Positions 44,926 through 53,530 of a stretch of DNA of 64,000 nucleotides are shown in pieces. The translations under genes and the position numbers were made by a program. Positions within the stretch are counted from its first letter, which is position 1. Each line of letters starts with the position of its first letter. The stretch lies in the NCBI GenBank assembly GCA_963732405.1, contig CAVSZG010000001.1:2418001-2482000 (forward strand), in the 5' to 3' direction. The notes under the pieces were generated by a model. The model saw only the letters and a program-made list of their open reading frames with translations. It searched no databases and was not told the origin of the DNA. The stretch comes from JAUIAI01 sp963732405. Its GTDB lineage: Bacteria > Pseudomonadota > Gammaproteobacteria > Burkholderiales > Burkholderiaceae_E.

Positions 44926-45899
44926 ATTGGCGACTCGCCCGTCGGCGGCGGGCGGTGTCCACGGGTTTATTCATGATGCTGCTGGTTTGCCTCGCCCACG
45001 CTGTTGCCGCAGCCGCCGATGCACAGAGTTGTCCGCCGCCGCCCCCGGTGCTCACCCAGGATGAGGTTCGCGCCCGGTTGACCGATGCGATTGATCGTGG
45101 GGTCTTATGGCGGGTCAGCAAGGACGGTCTCACGCATCACCTGTTCGGGACCATCCATGTGGGCAAACCGGATTGGGCGATTCCGGGGCCGATGCTGCGT
45201 GCCGCACTCGCGCAGGCGAGCAACGTGGTTCTGGAAGTCAACATCATGGACCCTGCCGTGCGCGACGATCTGCGCCGCGCCGCGGCCGGCAAGCCTGCGC
45301 TGCCGACGACACTGCGCGAGCGCCTCGACCGGCTCATCGATCGCACCTGCCTGCCCAGACAGGCCATTGATGGCATGCACCCGTTGATGCAATCGATCAC
45401 GATGATTGCCGCCGACACGGCCCGCGACGGCCTGTATTCGGCCTATGCCCAGGAATGGGTGCTCGGTGGATTTGCCGGCGCAACCCGCAAGACCATCAAG
45501 TCGCTTGAAACGGCTGACATCCAGATCGGCGCGCTGGTGTCCGATGATGAGTCGCTCAATGAACGCCAGCTGGCCGACAATCTCGCTGCCGTGGAAGATG
45601 GGCGCGCGCGACAGACGGCGTCGCGTCTGGCCGATGCCTGGGATCGTGGTGATCTGTCAGTGGTCGAGGATTACGAGCGCTGGTGCGACTGCGTCGATTC
45701 GCCCGAAAAACGGGCGATCATGAGTGCGATCACCGAGGGGCGGCATCCGGCCATGATCGAGCGCATCGGGCAGTTGCATGACCAGGGCCAACCGCTGTTC
45801 ATTGCCGTGGGCATTCTGCACATGGTCGGAGAACAAGGCCTGCCGCGATTGTTGCGTGATCAGGGCTTTGATGTGGAGCGGGTCGAGTTCAGACGGTGA
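44922..45899 (+). CDS. TraB/GumN-family secreted protein
   Basis: 325 residues from GTG 44922, which overlaps the cysM stop. A basic start (NWRLARRRRAVS) and a hydrophobic stretch ending HAVAAAA form a signal peptide. The mature domain shows the TraB/GumN motif LFGTIHVGKPDWAIPGP and a late FIAVGILHMVGEQGLPRLL with the second conserved His. Such proteins have been proposed as metal-dependent hydrolases, without proof. Two Cys pairs occur (TCLP and WCDC). Confidence 0.8.
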   Translation: MNWRLARRRRAVSTGLFMMLLVCLAHAVAAAADAQSCPPPPPVLTQDEVRARLTDAIDRGVLWRVSKDGLTHHLFGTIHVGKPDWAIPGPMLRAALAQASNVVLEVNIMDPAVRDDLRRAAAGKPALPTTLRERLDRLIDRTCLPRQAIDGMHPLMQSITMIAADTARDGLYSAYAQEWVLGGFAGATRKTIKSLETADIQIGALVSDDESLNERQLADNLAAVEDGRARQTASRLADAWDRGDLSVVEDYERWCDCVDSPEKRAIMSAITEGRHPAMIERIGQLHDQGQPLFIAVGILHMVGEQGLPRLLRDQGFDVERVEFRR

Positions 45900-45963
45900 G
45901 CGGCGGTTGCCCACCGCTTCCGCCAGGCGGGTTTGCAGTAAACTTCGGCCCACCGGAGATACC

Positions 45964-46653
45964 ATGCGTTTGAACGATTCCGTTCTGGATTTCGCACCCT
46001 GGCGGCTGTCTGGCACCGTCATCAGCGCTCCGCTCAATCATGCACCGCTGCTCGATGCCCTGGGCGATGCTGCGCATGCCGCACCCTATAAGGCACCGCC
46101 GACCGCGCCTGTGCTGGCGGTCCGGCCGCGCAACACCCTGGCAGGCGAAGCGACACCGGTCATCGTGCCGGCCGATCCCGGTAGCGTGCAGATCGGCGCG
46201 ACGCTCGGTGTCATCATCGGTCGGGTGGTCTGTCGCGCGAACCTCGATGAGGCCATGGCCGCGGTTGCCGGCTATGTCGTGGTCAATGATCTAAGTCTGC
46301 CGCTCGCCAGTCACTATCGTCCGGCGATACGCCAGAAGGCGCGCGACGGCTTCTGCGTGATTGGTTCGACGGCGGTGGCTGCTGCCAGCAGCATCGACCC
46401 TGATCAACTGCGCATCGAGGTGAGAATCGATGGCCAGCTCGCACAGACCGGCACGACCGGCCAACGGGTGCGTGGCGTGGCAGCGCTGATCGCCGACATC
46501 ACCGATTTCATGACCCTGAATCCCGGTGATCTGTTGCTGATCGGTTCCTTGGCCGATTCACCAATGGTGCAGGCAGGGCAACGCTCGACCATCCGCATTG
46601 AATCGATTGGCGACCTCACCACCGCCTATGTGAGCCCGGGAGCCAACCTATGA
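45964..46653 (+). CDS. hpaG1: Homoprotocatechuate pathway FAH-family protein, HpaG N-terminal-type
   Basis: 229 residues of the fumarylacetoacetate hydrolase fold. The N-half of E. coli HpaG/HpcE is suggested by APPTAPVLAVRPRNTLAG, IGATLGVIIGRVVCRA and AVAGYVVVNDLSLP, and the end by FMTLNPGDLLLIGSLADSP. HpaG acts as decarboxylase and isomerase on 5-oxo-pent-3-ene-tricarboxylate and its product. Here the two halves are separate genes that overlap by ATGA. ATG 45964 is preceded by CCGGAGATACC. Confidence 0.85.
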   Translation: MRLNDSVLDFAPWRLSGTVISAPLNHAPLLDALGDAAHAAPYKAPPTAPVLAVRPRNTLAGEATPVIVPADPGSVQIGATLGVIIGRVVCRANLDEAMAAVAGYVVVNDLSLPLASHYRPAIRQKARDGFCVIGSTAVAAASSIDPDQLRIEVRIDGQLAQTGTTGQRVRGVAALIADITDFMTLNPGDLLLIGSLADSPMVQAGQRSTIRIESIGDLTTAYVSPGANL

Positions 46654-47450
46654 AGACCGCACGCGTGGCCTATGCAGGGGCGATTCACACCGCCTATCCC
46701 CATGGCGAGCTGCTGCGTCTGGCCGATGGCCGGGTGGTTGACGAACAATCGGTGGTCTGGCTGCCTCCACTGTCGGTGGGCACCGTCATTGCCCTGGGGC
46801 TCAACTATGCGGATCACCTCAAGGAACTGTCTGGCGAACTGACCGTCACCCAGAAAGACGAGCCCCTGGTCTTTCTCAAGACAGCCGGTGCCATGCTGGG
46901 TCATCGCGGCGTGACCCGGCGCCCGCGCGGCGTCCGGTTCATGCACTATGAATGCGAACTCGCCGTGGTGATCGGTCGGACAGCCCGCGCGGTCAGCCAG
47001 GCCGAGGCGATGCAACACGTGGCCGGCTATACCGTCGCCAATGACTATGCGATACGCGATTACCTGGAAAACTGGTATCGACCGAATCTGCGCGTGAAGA
47101 ATCGGGATGGCGGCACCGTGCTGGGACCCTGGCTGGTCGACGCGGCCGATGTGCCCGATCCTCACGCGCTCACCTTGCGCACCTTTGTCAATGGCAAGCT
47201 CACGCAGCAGGGCAATACCGGCCAGATGATCAATGACATTGCCTCGCTGATCGAATACCTGAGCAGCTTCATGACCCTGCAGGCCGGTGACGTGATTCTG
47301 ACCGGCACGCCAGATGGTGTTGTCAATGTCGACGAGGGCGATGAGGTCGTCACCGAAATCGAGGGCATCGGCCGACTGGTCAACACCATCGCGGGCGACC
47401 TGGTGTTCGGCTGCCAGCCCTCCCTGAACACTCCTTCGGAATCTCATTGA
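46650..47450 (+). CDS. hpaG2: Homoprotocatechuate pathway FAH-family protein, HpaG C-terminal-type
   Basis: 266 residues. The FAH metal site is shown by FMHYECELAVVIGRTARAVSQ, VANDYAIRDYLENWYRPNLRVKNRDGG and FMTLQAGDVILTGTPDGV. It is the second partner of the HpaG decarboxylase/isomerase pair. The stop overlaps the hpaE ATG at 47450. The five hpa genes are all on the plus strand with overlaps or tiny gaps. Confidence 0.9.
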   Translation: MKTARVAYAGAIHTAYPHGELLRLADGRVVDEQSVVWLPPLSVGTVIALGLNYADHLKELSGELTVTQKDEPLVFLKTAGAMLGHRGVTRRPRGVRFMHYECELAVVIGRTARAVSQAEAMQHVAGYTVANDYAIRDYLENWYRPNLRVKNRDGGTVLGPWLVDAADVPDPHALTLRTFVNGKLTQQGNTGQMINDIASLIEYLSSFMTLQAGDVILTGTPDGVVNVDEGDEVVTEIEGIGRLVNTIAGDLVFGCQPSLNTPSESH

Positions 47451-48926
47451 TGTCGCGACGAATCGAACACCTGATCGACGGTCGACTGGTTGCTGGCAGC
47501 GACTACTTTCAGACCATCAATCCGGCCACCCAGGCGGTGCTGGCCGAAGTTGCGCGCGGTGGCCAGGACCAGGTGAACGCGGCGGTGGCGGCCGCCAGGC
47601 AGGCGTTTCCGGCATGGGCGGCGCGGCCCGCGGTCGAGAGGGCCAGACTGGTACGCCGGTTGGGCGAACTGATCGCCCAGCATGTGCCGGCTATTGCCAA
47701 AGTCGAAACCGATGACACCGGGCAGGTCATCAGTCAGACCGGCAAACAACTGGTGCCCAGGGCGGCCGACAATTTCAGTTATTTTGCCGAGATGTGCACG
47801 CGGGTCGATGGTCACACCTATCCGACGCCCACCCATCTGAACTACACCCTCTTTCATCCGGTGGGCGTGTGCGCGCTGATCAGCCCCTGGAACGTGCCCT
47901 TCATGACGGCCACCTGGAAAACCGCGCCCTGTCTCGCGTTCGGTAATACGGCGGTGATGAAGATGAGTGAACTGTCGCCCCTGTCGGTCGCGCGGCTGGG
48001 AGAACTGGTCATGGAGGCGGGCATTCCGGCCGGCGTGTTCAACATCGTGCATGGTTACGGCAGCGAGGTGGGTGAGCCCCTGTGCAGCCATCCGGATGTG
48101 CGGGCGATTTCCTTTACCGGGTCGACGGCGACCGGCAACCGCATCGTACGCAGTGCCGGCCTCAAGAAGTTCAGCATGGAATTGGGCGGCAAGAGCCCCT
48201 TCGTGGTGTTCGACGATGCCGACTTCGAACGCGCCCTCGATGCCGCCGTCTTCATGATCTTCAGCAACAACGGCGAGCGCTGTACGGCCGGCAGTCGCAT
48301 CCTGGTCCAACAAGGCGTCTATCCCACGTTCGTCGAGCGCTTTGCCGAGCGTGCCCGACCGTATCGTGGTCGGCGACCCCCGGCTCGAGACCACCACCAT
48401 CGGGCCGATGATCAGCCCGCAACATCTCAACAAGGTGCAAGGCTATATCGAACTGGGCTCGAAGGAGGGTGCCTCGCTCGTTTGCGGCGGCATTGACCGG
48501 CCGGGCTATGCGCCCGAGCTGCCCGAGTCGGTTCGCCAGGGAAATTATGTCTGGCCCACCGTGTTTGCCGATGTCGATAACCGCATGCGCATCGCCCAGG
48601 ATGAGATTTTCGGACCCGTGGCCTGTCTGATTCCTTTTTCGGACGAAGCCGATGCGATCTCAAAGGCCAACGATATCCCCTACGGCCTGTCGAGTTACGT
48701 CTGGAGCGAAAACCTGGGTCGTGCCCATCGGGTGGCCGCGGCCATCGAGGCGGGTATGTGTTTTGTCAACAGCCAGAACGTGCGCGATCTGCGTCAGCCA
48801 TTCGGCGGCACCAAGGCCAGCGGCACCGGCCGCGAGGGCGGCACCTGGAGCTACGAGGTATTTCTGGAACCCAAGAACGTGGCGGTCTCGATGGGATCCC
48901 ATCACATTCCCCGGTGGGGCCTCTGA
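47450..48926 (+). pseudogene. hpaE: 5-carboxymethyl-2-hydroxymuconate semialdehyde dehydrogenase, +1 frameshift
   Basis: Aldehyde dehydrogenase fold. SPWNVPFMTATWKTAPCLAFGN is the NAD site, ELGGKSP carries the catalytic Glu and NNGERCTAGSR the nucleophile Cys. After FAERA the frame breaks: one extra C in the CCC at 48354-48356. Removing it joins ERA to DRIVVGDPRLETTTIGP in the +1 frame, which then runs through the normal C-terminus (EIFGPVACLIPF, QPFGGTKASGTGREGG) to 48926. As written the protein would lose its last third. The surrounding pathway genes are intact, so an error in the assembly is quite possible. Confidence 0.88.
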
Positions 48927-49840
48927 TGGGCAAGCTGGCGCTGGCGGCAAAAATCACTCATGTGCCCTCGATGTATCTGAGCGAGCTCGACGGGCCGCAC
49001 AAAGGTCGACGCACCGCCGCCATCCAGGGCCATGTCGAAATCGGCAGGCGCTGTCGTGAACTGGGCGTGGACACCATCGTCGTGTTTGATACCCACTGGC
49101 TGGTCAACGCCGGTTATCACATCAACTGTGCGCCGCATTTTAAGGGCATCTACACCAGCAACGAGTTGCCGCATTTCATCAGCAATATGGCCTATGAGTA
49201 CGACGGCAATCCGGCCCTGGGTCATCTGCTGGCCGATGCCTGCACCAAGGCCGGCGTTGAAACGCTCGCCCACGACGCCACCAGCCTTCCGCTCGAATAT
49301 GGCACCCTGGTGCCGATGCGTTATATGAATGCCGACCGTCATTTCAAGGTGATCTCGGTTTCGGCCCTCTGCCAGGTGCACTACCTGGCCGACAGTGCGC
49401 GTCTGGGTGCGACCATGCGCCGCGCCATTGAAACAGACTACGATGGCACAGTGGCGATATTCGCGAGTGGCTCCTTGTCCCACCGGTTTGCCCAGAATGG
49501 TCTGGCACCCCAGTATGCGGACCGGATGTGGAGCCCGTTTCTCGAGCGGCTGGATCAACAGGTGGTGGCCATGTGGGAGCGTGGCGAATGGGCCGACTTC
49601 TGCGATATGCTGCCCGAATACGCGGCCAAGGGCCACGGCGAAGGCTTCATGCATGACACCGCCATGTTGATGGGTGCGCTCGGCTGGCGCGACTACCGCG
49701 GCCAGGCCGACGTCATCACGCCGATCTTCCCGAGTTCCGGCACGGGCCAGATCAATGCTGTGTTTCCGATCCAGCCCTTGCCAGCCGACTATGACGTGGC
49801 CGGCGCGCCCCGCGAGGCGGCCTTTGGCGGACGTCTCTAG
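48926..49840 (+). CDS. hpaD: 3,4-dihydroxyphenylacetate 2,3-dioxygenase (class III extradiol)
   Basis: 304 residues. The class III LigB-type fold begins LALAAKITHVPSMYLSELDGPHKG with an early His, and has VVFDTHWLVNAGYH and a later GSLSHRFAQ. It opens the homoprotocatechuate ring at 2,3 (meta). ATG 48926 overlaps the hpaE stop, so the genes are coupled. It makes the semialdehyde that HpaE oxidises. Confidence 0.93.
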   Translation: MGKLALAAKITHVPSMYLSELDGPHKGRRTAAIQGHVEIGRRCRELGVDTIVVFDTHWLVNAGYHINCAPHFKGIYTSNELPHFISNMAYEYDGNPALGHLLADACTKAGVETLAHDATSLPLEYGTLVPMRYMNADRHFKVISVSALCQVHYLADSARLGATMRRAIETDYDGTVAIFASGSLSHRFAQNGLAPQYADRMWSPFLERLDQQVVAMWERGEWADFCDMLPEYAAKGHGEGFMHDTAMLMGALGWRDYRGQADVITPIFPSSGTGQINAVFPIQPLPADYDVAGAPREAAFGGRL

Positions 49841-49852
49841 GAGCGAGCAAGC

Positions 49853-50335
49853 ATGCCTCATCTGGTGATTCTCTACACGGCTCAACTCGATGCCGAGACC
49901 GACATGCGCATGCTCTGCCGCCAACTGGCCGACACCATGCTCACCGTGGTCGATGAAACGGGCCGACCGGTATTCCCGGCAGGCGGCACCCGTGTGCTCG
50001 CGTATCCGGCGGCGCATTATGCGATTGCCGATGGCGGTTCGGCGGGTCGCGCGGCCGGCCTGCCTGGAGGGGGCGGTGGGGGAGGCGACGCAGCGGCGGG
50101 CGATATTGATCCGGGTGACTATGCCTTTGTCTATCTGAACCTGCGCATGGCGCGTGGCCGCTCGGAGGCCGCCAAGCGCCAGGCCGGTGAGGCACTGAGC
50201 GCGGTCGCTGCCGCGTTTTTTGAACCGCTCAAGCGTCGACGGTGGATCGGCATCACCCTGCAGATCGATGAGGGCATGGAGGTGTTCGATTCAAAGAACA
50301 GCAATCTTCATCCGTTGTTCGCGAAGCCGGGCTGA
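49853..50335 (+). CDS. hpaF: 5-carboxymethyl-2-hydroxymuconate delta-isomerase
   Basis: 160 residues. The chain starts M-PHLVILYTAQLDAETDM, so after Met removal Pro-1 is the catalytic base, as in HpaF/CHMI of the tautomerase superfamily. The end has RRWIGITLQIDEGMEVFDSKNSNLHPLF. Normal HpaF is near 125 residues; the excess is a Gly/Ala-rich stretch at about 58-84 inserted in a loop. An AGGAGCG ribosome site precedes ATG 49853. Last gene of the hpa run; hpaH, hpaI and hpaBC are not in the window. Confidence 0.87.
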   Translation: MPHLVILYTAQLDAETDMRMLCRQLADTMLTVVDETGRPVFPAGGTRVLAYPAAHYAIADGGSAGRAAGLPGGGGGGGDAAAGDIDPGDYAFVYLNLRMARGRSEAAKRQAGEALSAVAAAFFEPLKRRRWIGITLQIDEGMEVFDSKNSNLHPLFAKPG

Positions 50336-50494
50336 TCAGGTCGAACCACGACAGTGTCAACGCGCCGGCCGGGTACTGCCAGGCACTGTGCCAGCGTCGA
50401 TGTCGATCGATTCATTGGGTCTCGAATCGGGTTCGCCGTGACTGCGGCCTGGCCAATGCGATCGCACGGGTCAACTGTCCACTGCAGCGTGATG

Positions 50495-50791
50495 CTAAAT
50501 GCGCCCCTGCCAAACAGCAGGGTTGCGGCTTCCGTGAAAGACTGCGAGCACTACGAGACGCTCGTCGCGAACGCGAAAGTAAACAATATATGGGAATCGA
50601 CGTGTTGCAGCAGCTCTCACATTGCCCTGCGCAGTTTGATATCTCATTGGTGCCTCCGCAGCCCGGGCGATCGCAGCATTGACTTCGATCGAGAACTCTT
50701 GGCCGAGCCCACTCTTTTCTGACTCGTATCGCGCTGCCGCTTCTTCAAACTCCGCTTTGGCTACAGGACGAAATACAACTGGCAGTGTCAC
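50495..50791 (-). CDS. RelE/ParE-family toxin
   Basis: 98 residues from GTG 50791, which overlaps the antitoxin stop (GTGA). The fold pattern PVAKAEFEEAAARYESEKSGLGQEFSIEVNAAI, then RFPYIVYFRVRDERLVVLAVFHGSRNP, matches the ParE/RelE superfamily toxins paired with TIGR02574-type antitoxins. The target (gyrase or mRNA) cannot be told. The gap from the hpaF stop (about 160 bases) holds nothing recognised. Confidence 0.87.
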   Translation of the reverse strand: MTLPVVFRPVAKAEFEEAAARYESEKSGLGQEFSIEVNAAIARAAEAPMRYQTAQGNVRAAATRRFPYIVYFRVRDERLVVLAVFHGSRNPAVWQGRI

Positions 50792-51018
50792 GATTTCAAT
50801 CGCTCGCGCACCGACGCCTTGACGTCGTCCCATGGCACAACGTTGTCAGGAAACGCATCGTCCTCTGCAATGCGCCTGTCCAACTCATCGCGTTGGGCAT
50901 CACTAAGGGGAAAGTTACTTCTTTCGGCGACGATTCCGGCCCAGATTTCGTCTATTAATGCCAAACGGTCTGACAAGCCCAACTTATCAATCCCGAGCTC
51001 TTTTGGTGAAATGGTCAT
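50788..51018 (-). CDS. Addiction-module antitoxin (TIGR02574-type)
   Basis: 76 residues. The LGLSDRLALIDEIWAGI start and the LSDAQRDELDRRIAEDDAFPDNVVPWDDVKASVRERL end are the hallmark of the short addiction-module component protein. It is helical and acidic, as for antitoxins. It overlaps the toxin gene. An IS end lies about 80 bases upstream, so the original promoter may be partly retained. Confidence 0.87.
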   Translation of the reverse strand: MTISPKELGIDKLGLSDRLALIDEIWAGIVAERSNFPLSDAQRDELDRRIAEDDAFPDNVVPWDDVKASVRERLKS

Positions 51019-51099
51019 ACCGATTGCTCCTGTTTCATTTCAAAGTAGAGGTAACCGGCGCGACACAGTATGCCGTGGCGTGCCAGGTTGAATGATGGG

Positions 51100-51110
51100 A
51101 TGGACTCCCC
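51100..51110 (+). repeat. IS left subterminal inverted repeat
   Basis: ATGGACTCCCC, an 11-base perfect match to the reverse complement of 52527-52537. It is followed by a CC and T-run, and is 82 bases before the transposase start. Confidence 0.8.
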
Positions 51111-51192
51111 CCTTTTTTGAGCGGCATCATAGTGCCAGCTGTTCATCACGTGGTGTGAGCGAGCAGCATCCCAATCCCGAAAGGAGTCCAAG

Positions 51193-52278
51193 ATGAATGC
51201 TACAACCGCAGCCGTTGACCTTGCAAAGGATGTCTTTCAAGTGGCCCTGGCCGATGCCAACGGCCAGGTCATCGAGCAACACCGCCTGGGTCGAACCCAG
51301 TTTGATCGTTTCTTCGCCAATCGCAAGGTCGATCGGATCGTCATGGAGGCTTGTGGGTCGGCGCACCATTACGGTCGTAAATTTCGTTCTCTCGGTATCG
51401 ACGTTACCTTGTTGCCCGCCCAATACGTTCGGGCCTACGTGCGCCGCAACAAGACCGATGCGGCCGACTCAATCGCTCTGCTCGAGGCCGCCCGAGCGCC
51501 GGACATCCGGCCTGTTCGCATCAAATCGGTCGAGCAGCAAGCTCTGCAGGCCTTGCACCGTACCCGTTCGGGCTGGATGGCCACCCGCACTGCACGCATC
51601 AATACCCTTCGCGGGTTCTGCAGAGAGATGGGACTGCACGTCCCGATCGGCGCGCGCACTGGCCTGGAAGCAATGAGCCGTGCCATCGCCGATGAGCAAT
51701 CCTCGATTCCTACCATGCTGCGTGGCACGATGCATCAGTTGCTCGAGGAGATTCGGGTGCTTGAGACCCGCATCGCCCAACTCGAACGCGAACTGGCCGC
51801 AGCCGCCAACGAATCACCGGCTTGCAAGCTGCTCATGACCATTCCCGGTATTGGCCTTCTCACCTCCACCGGCATCGCCGCTGCAACCTCGGGTTCGGTT
51901 GAACATTTCGTCGATGCCAGGCACTTCTCCTCCTGGTTCGGAATCACCCCGAAGGAATACTCTTCGGGCAACACCAGGCACCTGGGTCGTATCAGTAAGC
52001 GCGGCGACAAGTACCTGCGAATGCTGCTGACCCACGGTGCACGCTCGGTCCTGCGGGCCGCAGCGGCAGCTAGAAATGCCGGCAAGACTGTCGCCGGCAT
52101 TCGAGCCTGGGCACTCGATATCCAAAGCCGCTCGAACCACAACAAGGCCGTCTGTGCCTTGGCCAACAAGCTGGCTCGCATTTGCTACGGCGTGCTTCGT
52201 GACCAAACACCGTTTGGCCAGCCCGCCGTTCGCCTCTCTAAGAAACTCACTCGCCAGAGCTTCGAACTGGCTCACTGA
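51193..52278 (+). CDS. IS110-family (IS1111-type) transposase
   Basis: 361 residues. The N-terminal RuvC-like DEDD set is complete: D9 (AAVDLAKD), E52 (IVMEACGS), D89 and D92 (NKTDAADS). The C-terminal Tnp20 domain has LLMTIPGIGLLTSTGIAAATSG and SSWFGITPKEYSSGNTRHLGRISKRGDKYLRMLL. The frame looks intact and the element could be active. The annotated ATG has AAAGGAG upstream. Confidence 0.95.
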   Translation: MNATTAAVDLAKDVFQVALADANGQVIEQHRLGRTQFDRFFANRKVDRIVMEACGSAHHYGRKFRSLGIDVTLLPAQYVRAYVRRNKTDAADSIALLEAARAPDIRPVRIKSVEQQALQALHRTRSGWMATRTARINTLRGFCREMGLHVPIGARTGLEAMSRAIADEQSSIPTMLRGTMHQLLEEIRVLETRIAQLERELAAAANESPACKLLMTIPGIGLLTSTGIAAATSGSVEHFVDARHFSSWFGITPKEYSSGNTRHLGRISKRGDKYLRMLLTHGARSVLRAAAAARNAGKTVAGIRAWALDIQSRSNHNKAVCALANKLARICYGVLRDQTPFGQPAVRLSKKLTRQSFELAH

Positions 52279-52526
52279 ACCCAGTTAACCACCCACCTCG
52301 CCTTGCACCGAGACTGATCGCTCATCATGGCCACAACGGTCGCACCACACCCCAACAATGCCGATAACTCTTCCGGCTCATCCGCAGCCGCTTGCAACGA
52401 GTGGCACCGGGGTGGCAGATTCCATGACGGCACGAGCCACCACACAAGGCTCAACTCAGATGCCGGATATACGACTGCAAGCGACTCCGTTAAACCAACA
52501 ATATCGATCAGCTCTTGCTCGTTTGA
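52279..52526 (+). ncRNA. Candidate guide (bridge/seek) RNA region of the IS1111-type element
   Basis: 248 bases between the transposase stop and the right inverted repeat carry no credible gene. IS110/IS1111 elements encode a structured RNA that guides target choice; in the IS1111 group it lies 3' of the transposase. A GTGGC/GCCAC arm pair (52401-52405 with 52436-52440) flanks a loop and could form one of its stems. I could not identify the guide loops by eye. Confidence 0.4.
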
Positions 52527-52537
52527 GGGGAGTCCAT
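52527..52537 (-). repeat. IS right subterminal inverted repeat
   Basis: GGGGAGTCCAT, the exact inverted copy of the left repeat. It sits only 10 bases from the stop codon of the HEPN gene. Confidence 0.8.
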
Positions 52538-52547
52538 ATACGCTAGG

Positions 52548-53477
52548 TTAGGCCGCAGCCGGAGCCCGCAACGGGTGACCGTACTCATGCTGGTAGATGC
52601 GACGGAGATAGTTTGCAATGCTGCGCGCCTCCTCCTGAAGCAGGATATCAAGGTCGCTCGGGCGACCCTCGTGGAGTAGTTTGCTCCGAAGCGCGTAGGC
52701 GCGGTCAATGTTGTCCCAAGCGGCGGGCTCTGACGGAAACCACGTGACGCAGAGGCGCTTAAGCGCTTGGCGAACAGACTCCCGCTTTAGCTCTTGGAGC
52801 CTTCCCCGAATCGACTGCCGCACAGCGCATGGTATGGACGTGTCCAAATCGAACTGAGTACAGAGTTTATCGACCGCCTGGGATACCTCCGCGCCAATGT
52901 TCCGCTGCTCGGCTAATGGTTCAAGTGCTGACACCGCCATGACGAAGCGGGCCCTGTCATTTGACTCAAGCGCAGCCGCGGCATAAAGCTCCATGGATAG
53001 AAGAAGCCTTCGATCTCGAATCGGCGTGTCGAACGACTTTTGGAATTCGTCGAGAATTACTTGCTGCGGCCAAGAAGAGTACGTCTCGCCGGACAGTTGA
53101 ATGCCTTTGCTGGCTGTTCTGTCGAACACCGTCGGCGGCTCGTGCGAGTGATAACTCAGACGTAGGCCAAAGTCCAGACTGATTGCCCACAGCAAGAGAG
53201 TCTGTGCCATCTTCCTCCCGGCAGCCTCAGCATCGCTCGCCGTAGGAAACCCAACAATTTCCATCTCGTACCGTTTGCCGCCTTCGCAGTCCCGCAACCG
53301 GTCGGGGCGAATTTGGGCCAAAATTCCATCGGCAAGCGGCAACGTCACGTTCTCCAGATCGCCGATGTATGCGGCGCGCTGGACCTGAAAGATGAGACGC
53401 ACGCCGTACTTGCGGCGCTGATCGCACGCGAGAATTACCTGTCGTTGAATCGGCGGTGGCTTGTGCGACATGGTCAT
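52548..53477 (-). CDS. HEPN-domain protein (Apea-like), possible SOS-controlled RNase
   Basis: 309 residues. The C-terminal half is helical with R264-S-K-L-L-H269, the R-x4-H motif of HEPN ribonucleases, inside ALRSKLLHEGRPSDLDILL. The N-terminal half is of unknown fold and I do not recognise it. Base composition is visibly lower in GC than the neighbours, which suggests acquisition. ATG 53477 is used (a second ATG two codons on). A near-perfect LexA box lies about 40 bases upstream. The stop abuts the IS right end; the 3' end might have been altered by insertion but reads naturally. Confidence 0.6.
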   Translation of the reverse strand: MTMSHKPPPIQRQVILACDQRRKYGVRLIFQVQRAAYIGDLENVTLPLADGILAQIRPDRLRDCEGGKRYEMEIVGFPTASDAEAAGRKMAQTLLLWAISLDFGLRLSYHSHEPPTVFDRTASKGIQLSGETYSSWPQQVILDEFQKSFDTPIRDRRLLLSMELYAAAALESNDRARFVMAVSALEPLAEQRNIGAEVSQAVDKLCTQFDLDTSIPCAVRQSIRGRLQELKRESVRQALKRLCVTWFPSEPAAWDNIDRAYALRSKLLHEGRPSDLDILLQEEARSIANYLRRIYQHEYGHPLRAPAAA

Positions 53478-53502
53478 CTGTGGTCTAACTTTAGCATTGA
53501 GC

Positions 53503-53530
53503 TTGCCAGATTCTGTTACTGTATTAATAT
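53503..53530 (+). promoter_or_regulatory. Candidate promoter of the SplB-like gene overlapped by the LexA box
   Basis: TTGCCA at 53503-53508 (5 of 6 to -35) and TAATAT at 53525-53530 (4 of 6 to -10) are 16 bases apart. The start would be near 53537, giving a leader of about 76 bases. The LexA box covers the -10 element, the usual way of repression. Confidence 0.4.

Larger units (their letters stand above)
51100..52537 (+). mobile_element. IS110-family insertion sequence, IS1111-type ends
   Basis: The element runs from the left inverted repeat ATGGACTCCCC (51100-51110) to its reverse complement GGGGAGTCCAT (52527-52537). It holds one DEDD transposase and 248 bases of non-coding DNA after the stop. 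Inverted repeats and 3' non-coding space are typical of the IS1111 subgroup rather than of IS110 proper. The exact ends may lie a few bases outside the repeats, as is common in this group. No target duplication is evident. Total about 1.44 kb. Confidence 0.85.

Noticed and set aside
50354..50722. Plus-strand open frame opposite the toxin gene
   Set aside because: It is antisense to the toxin, has no ribosome site and no family resemblance.
51107..51118. T-run at the IS left end as an intrinsic terminator
   Set aside because: It has no GC-rich hairpin just before it; the sequence belongs to the IS end.
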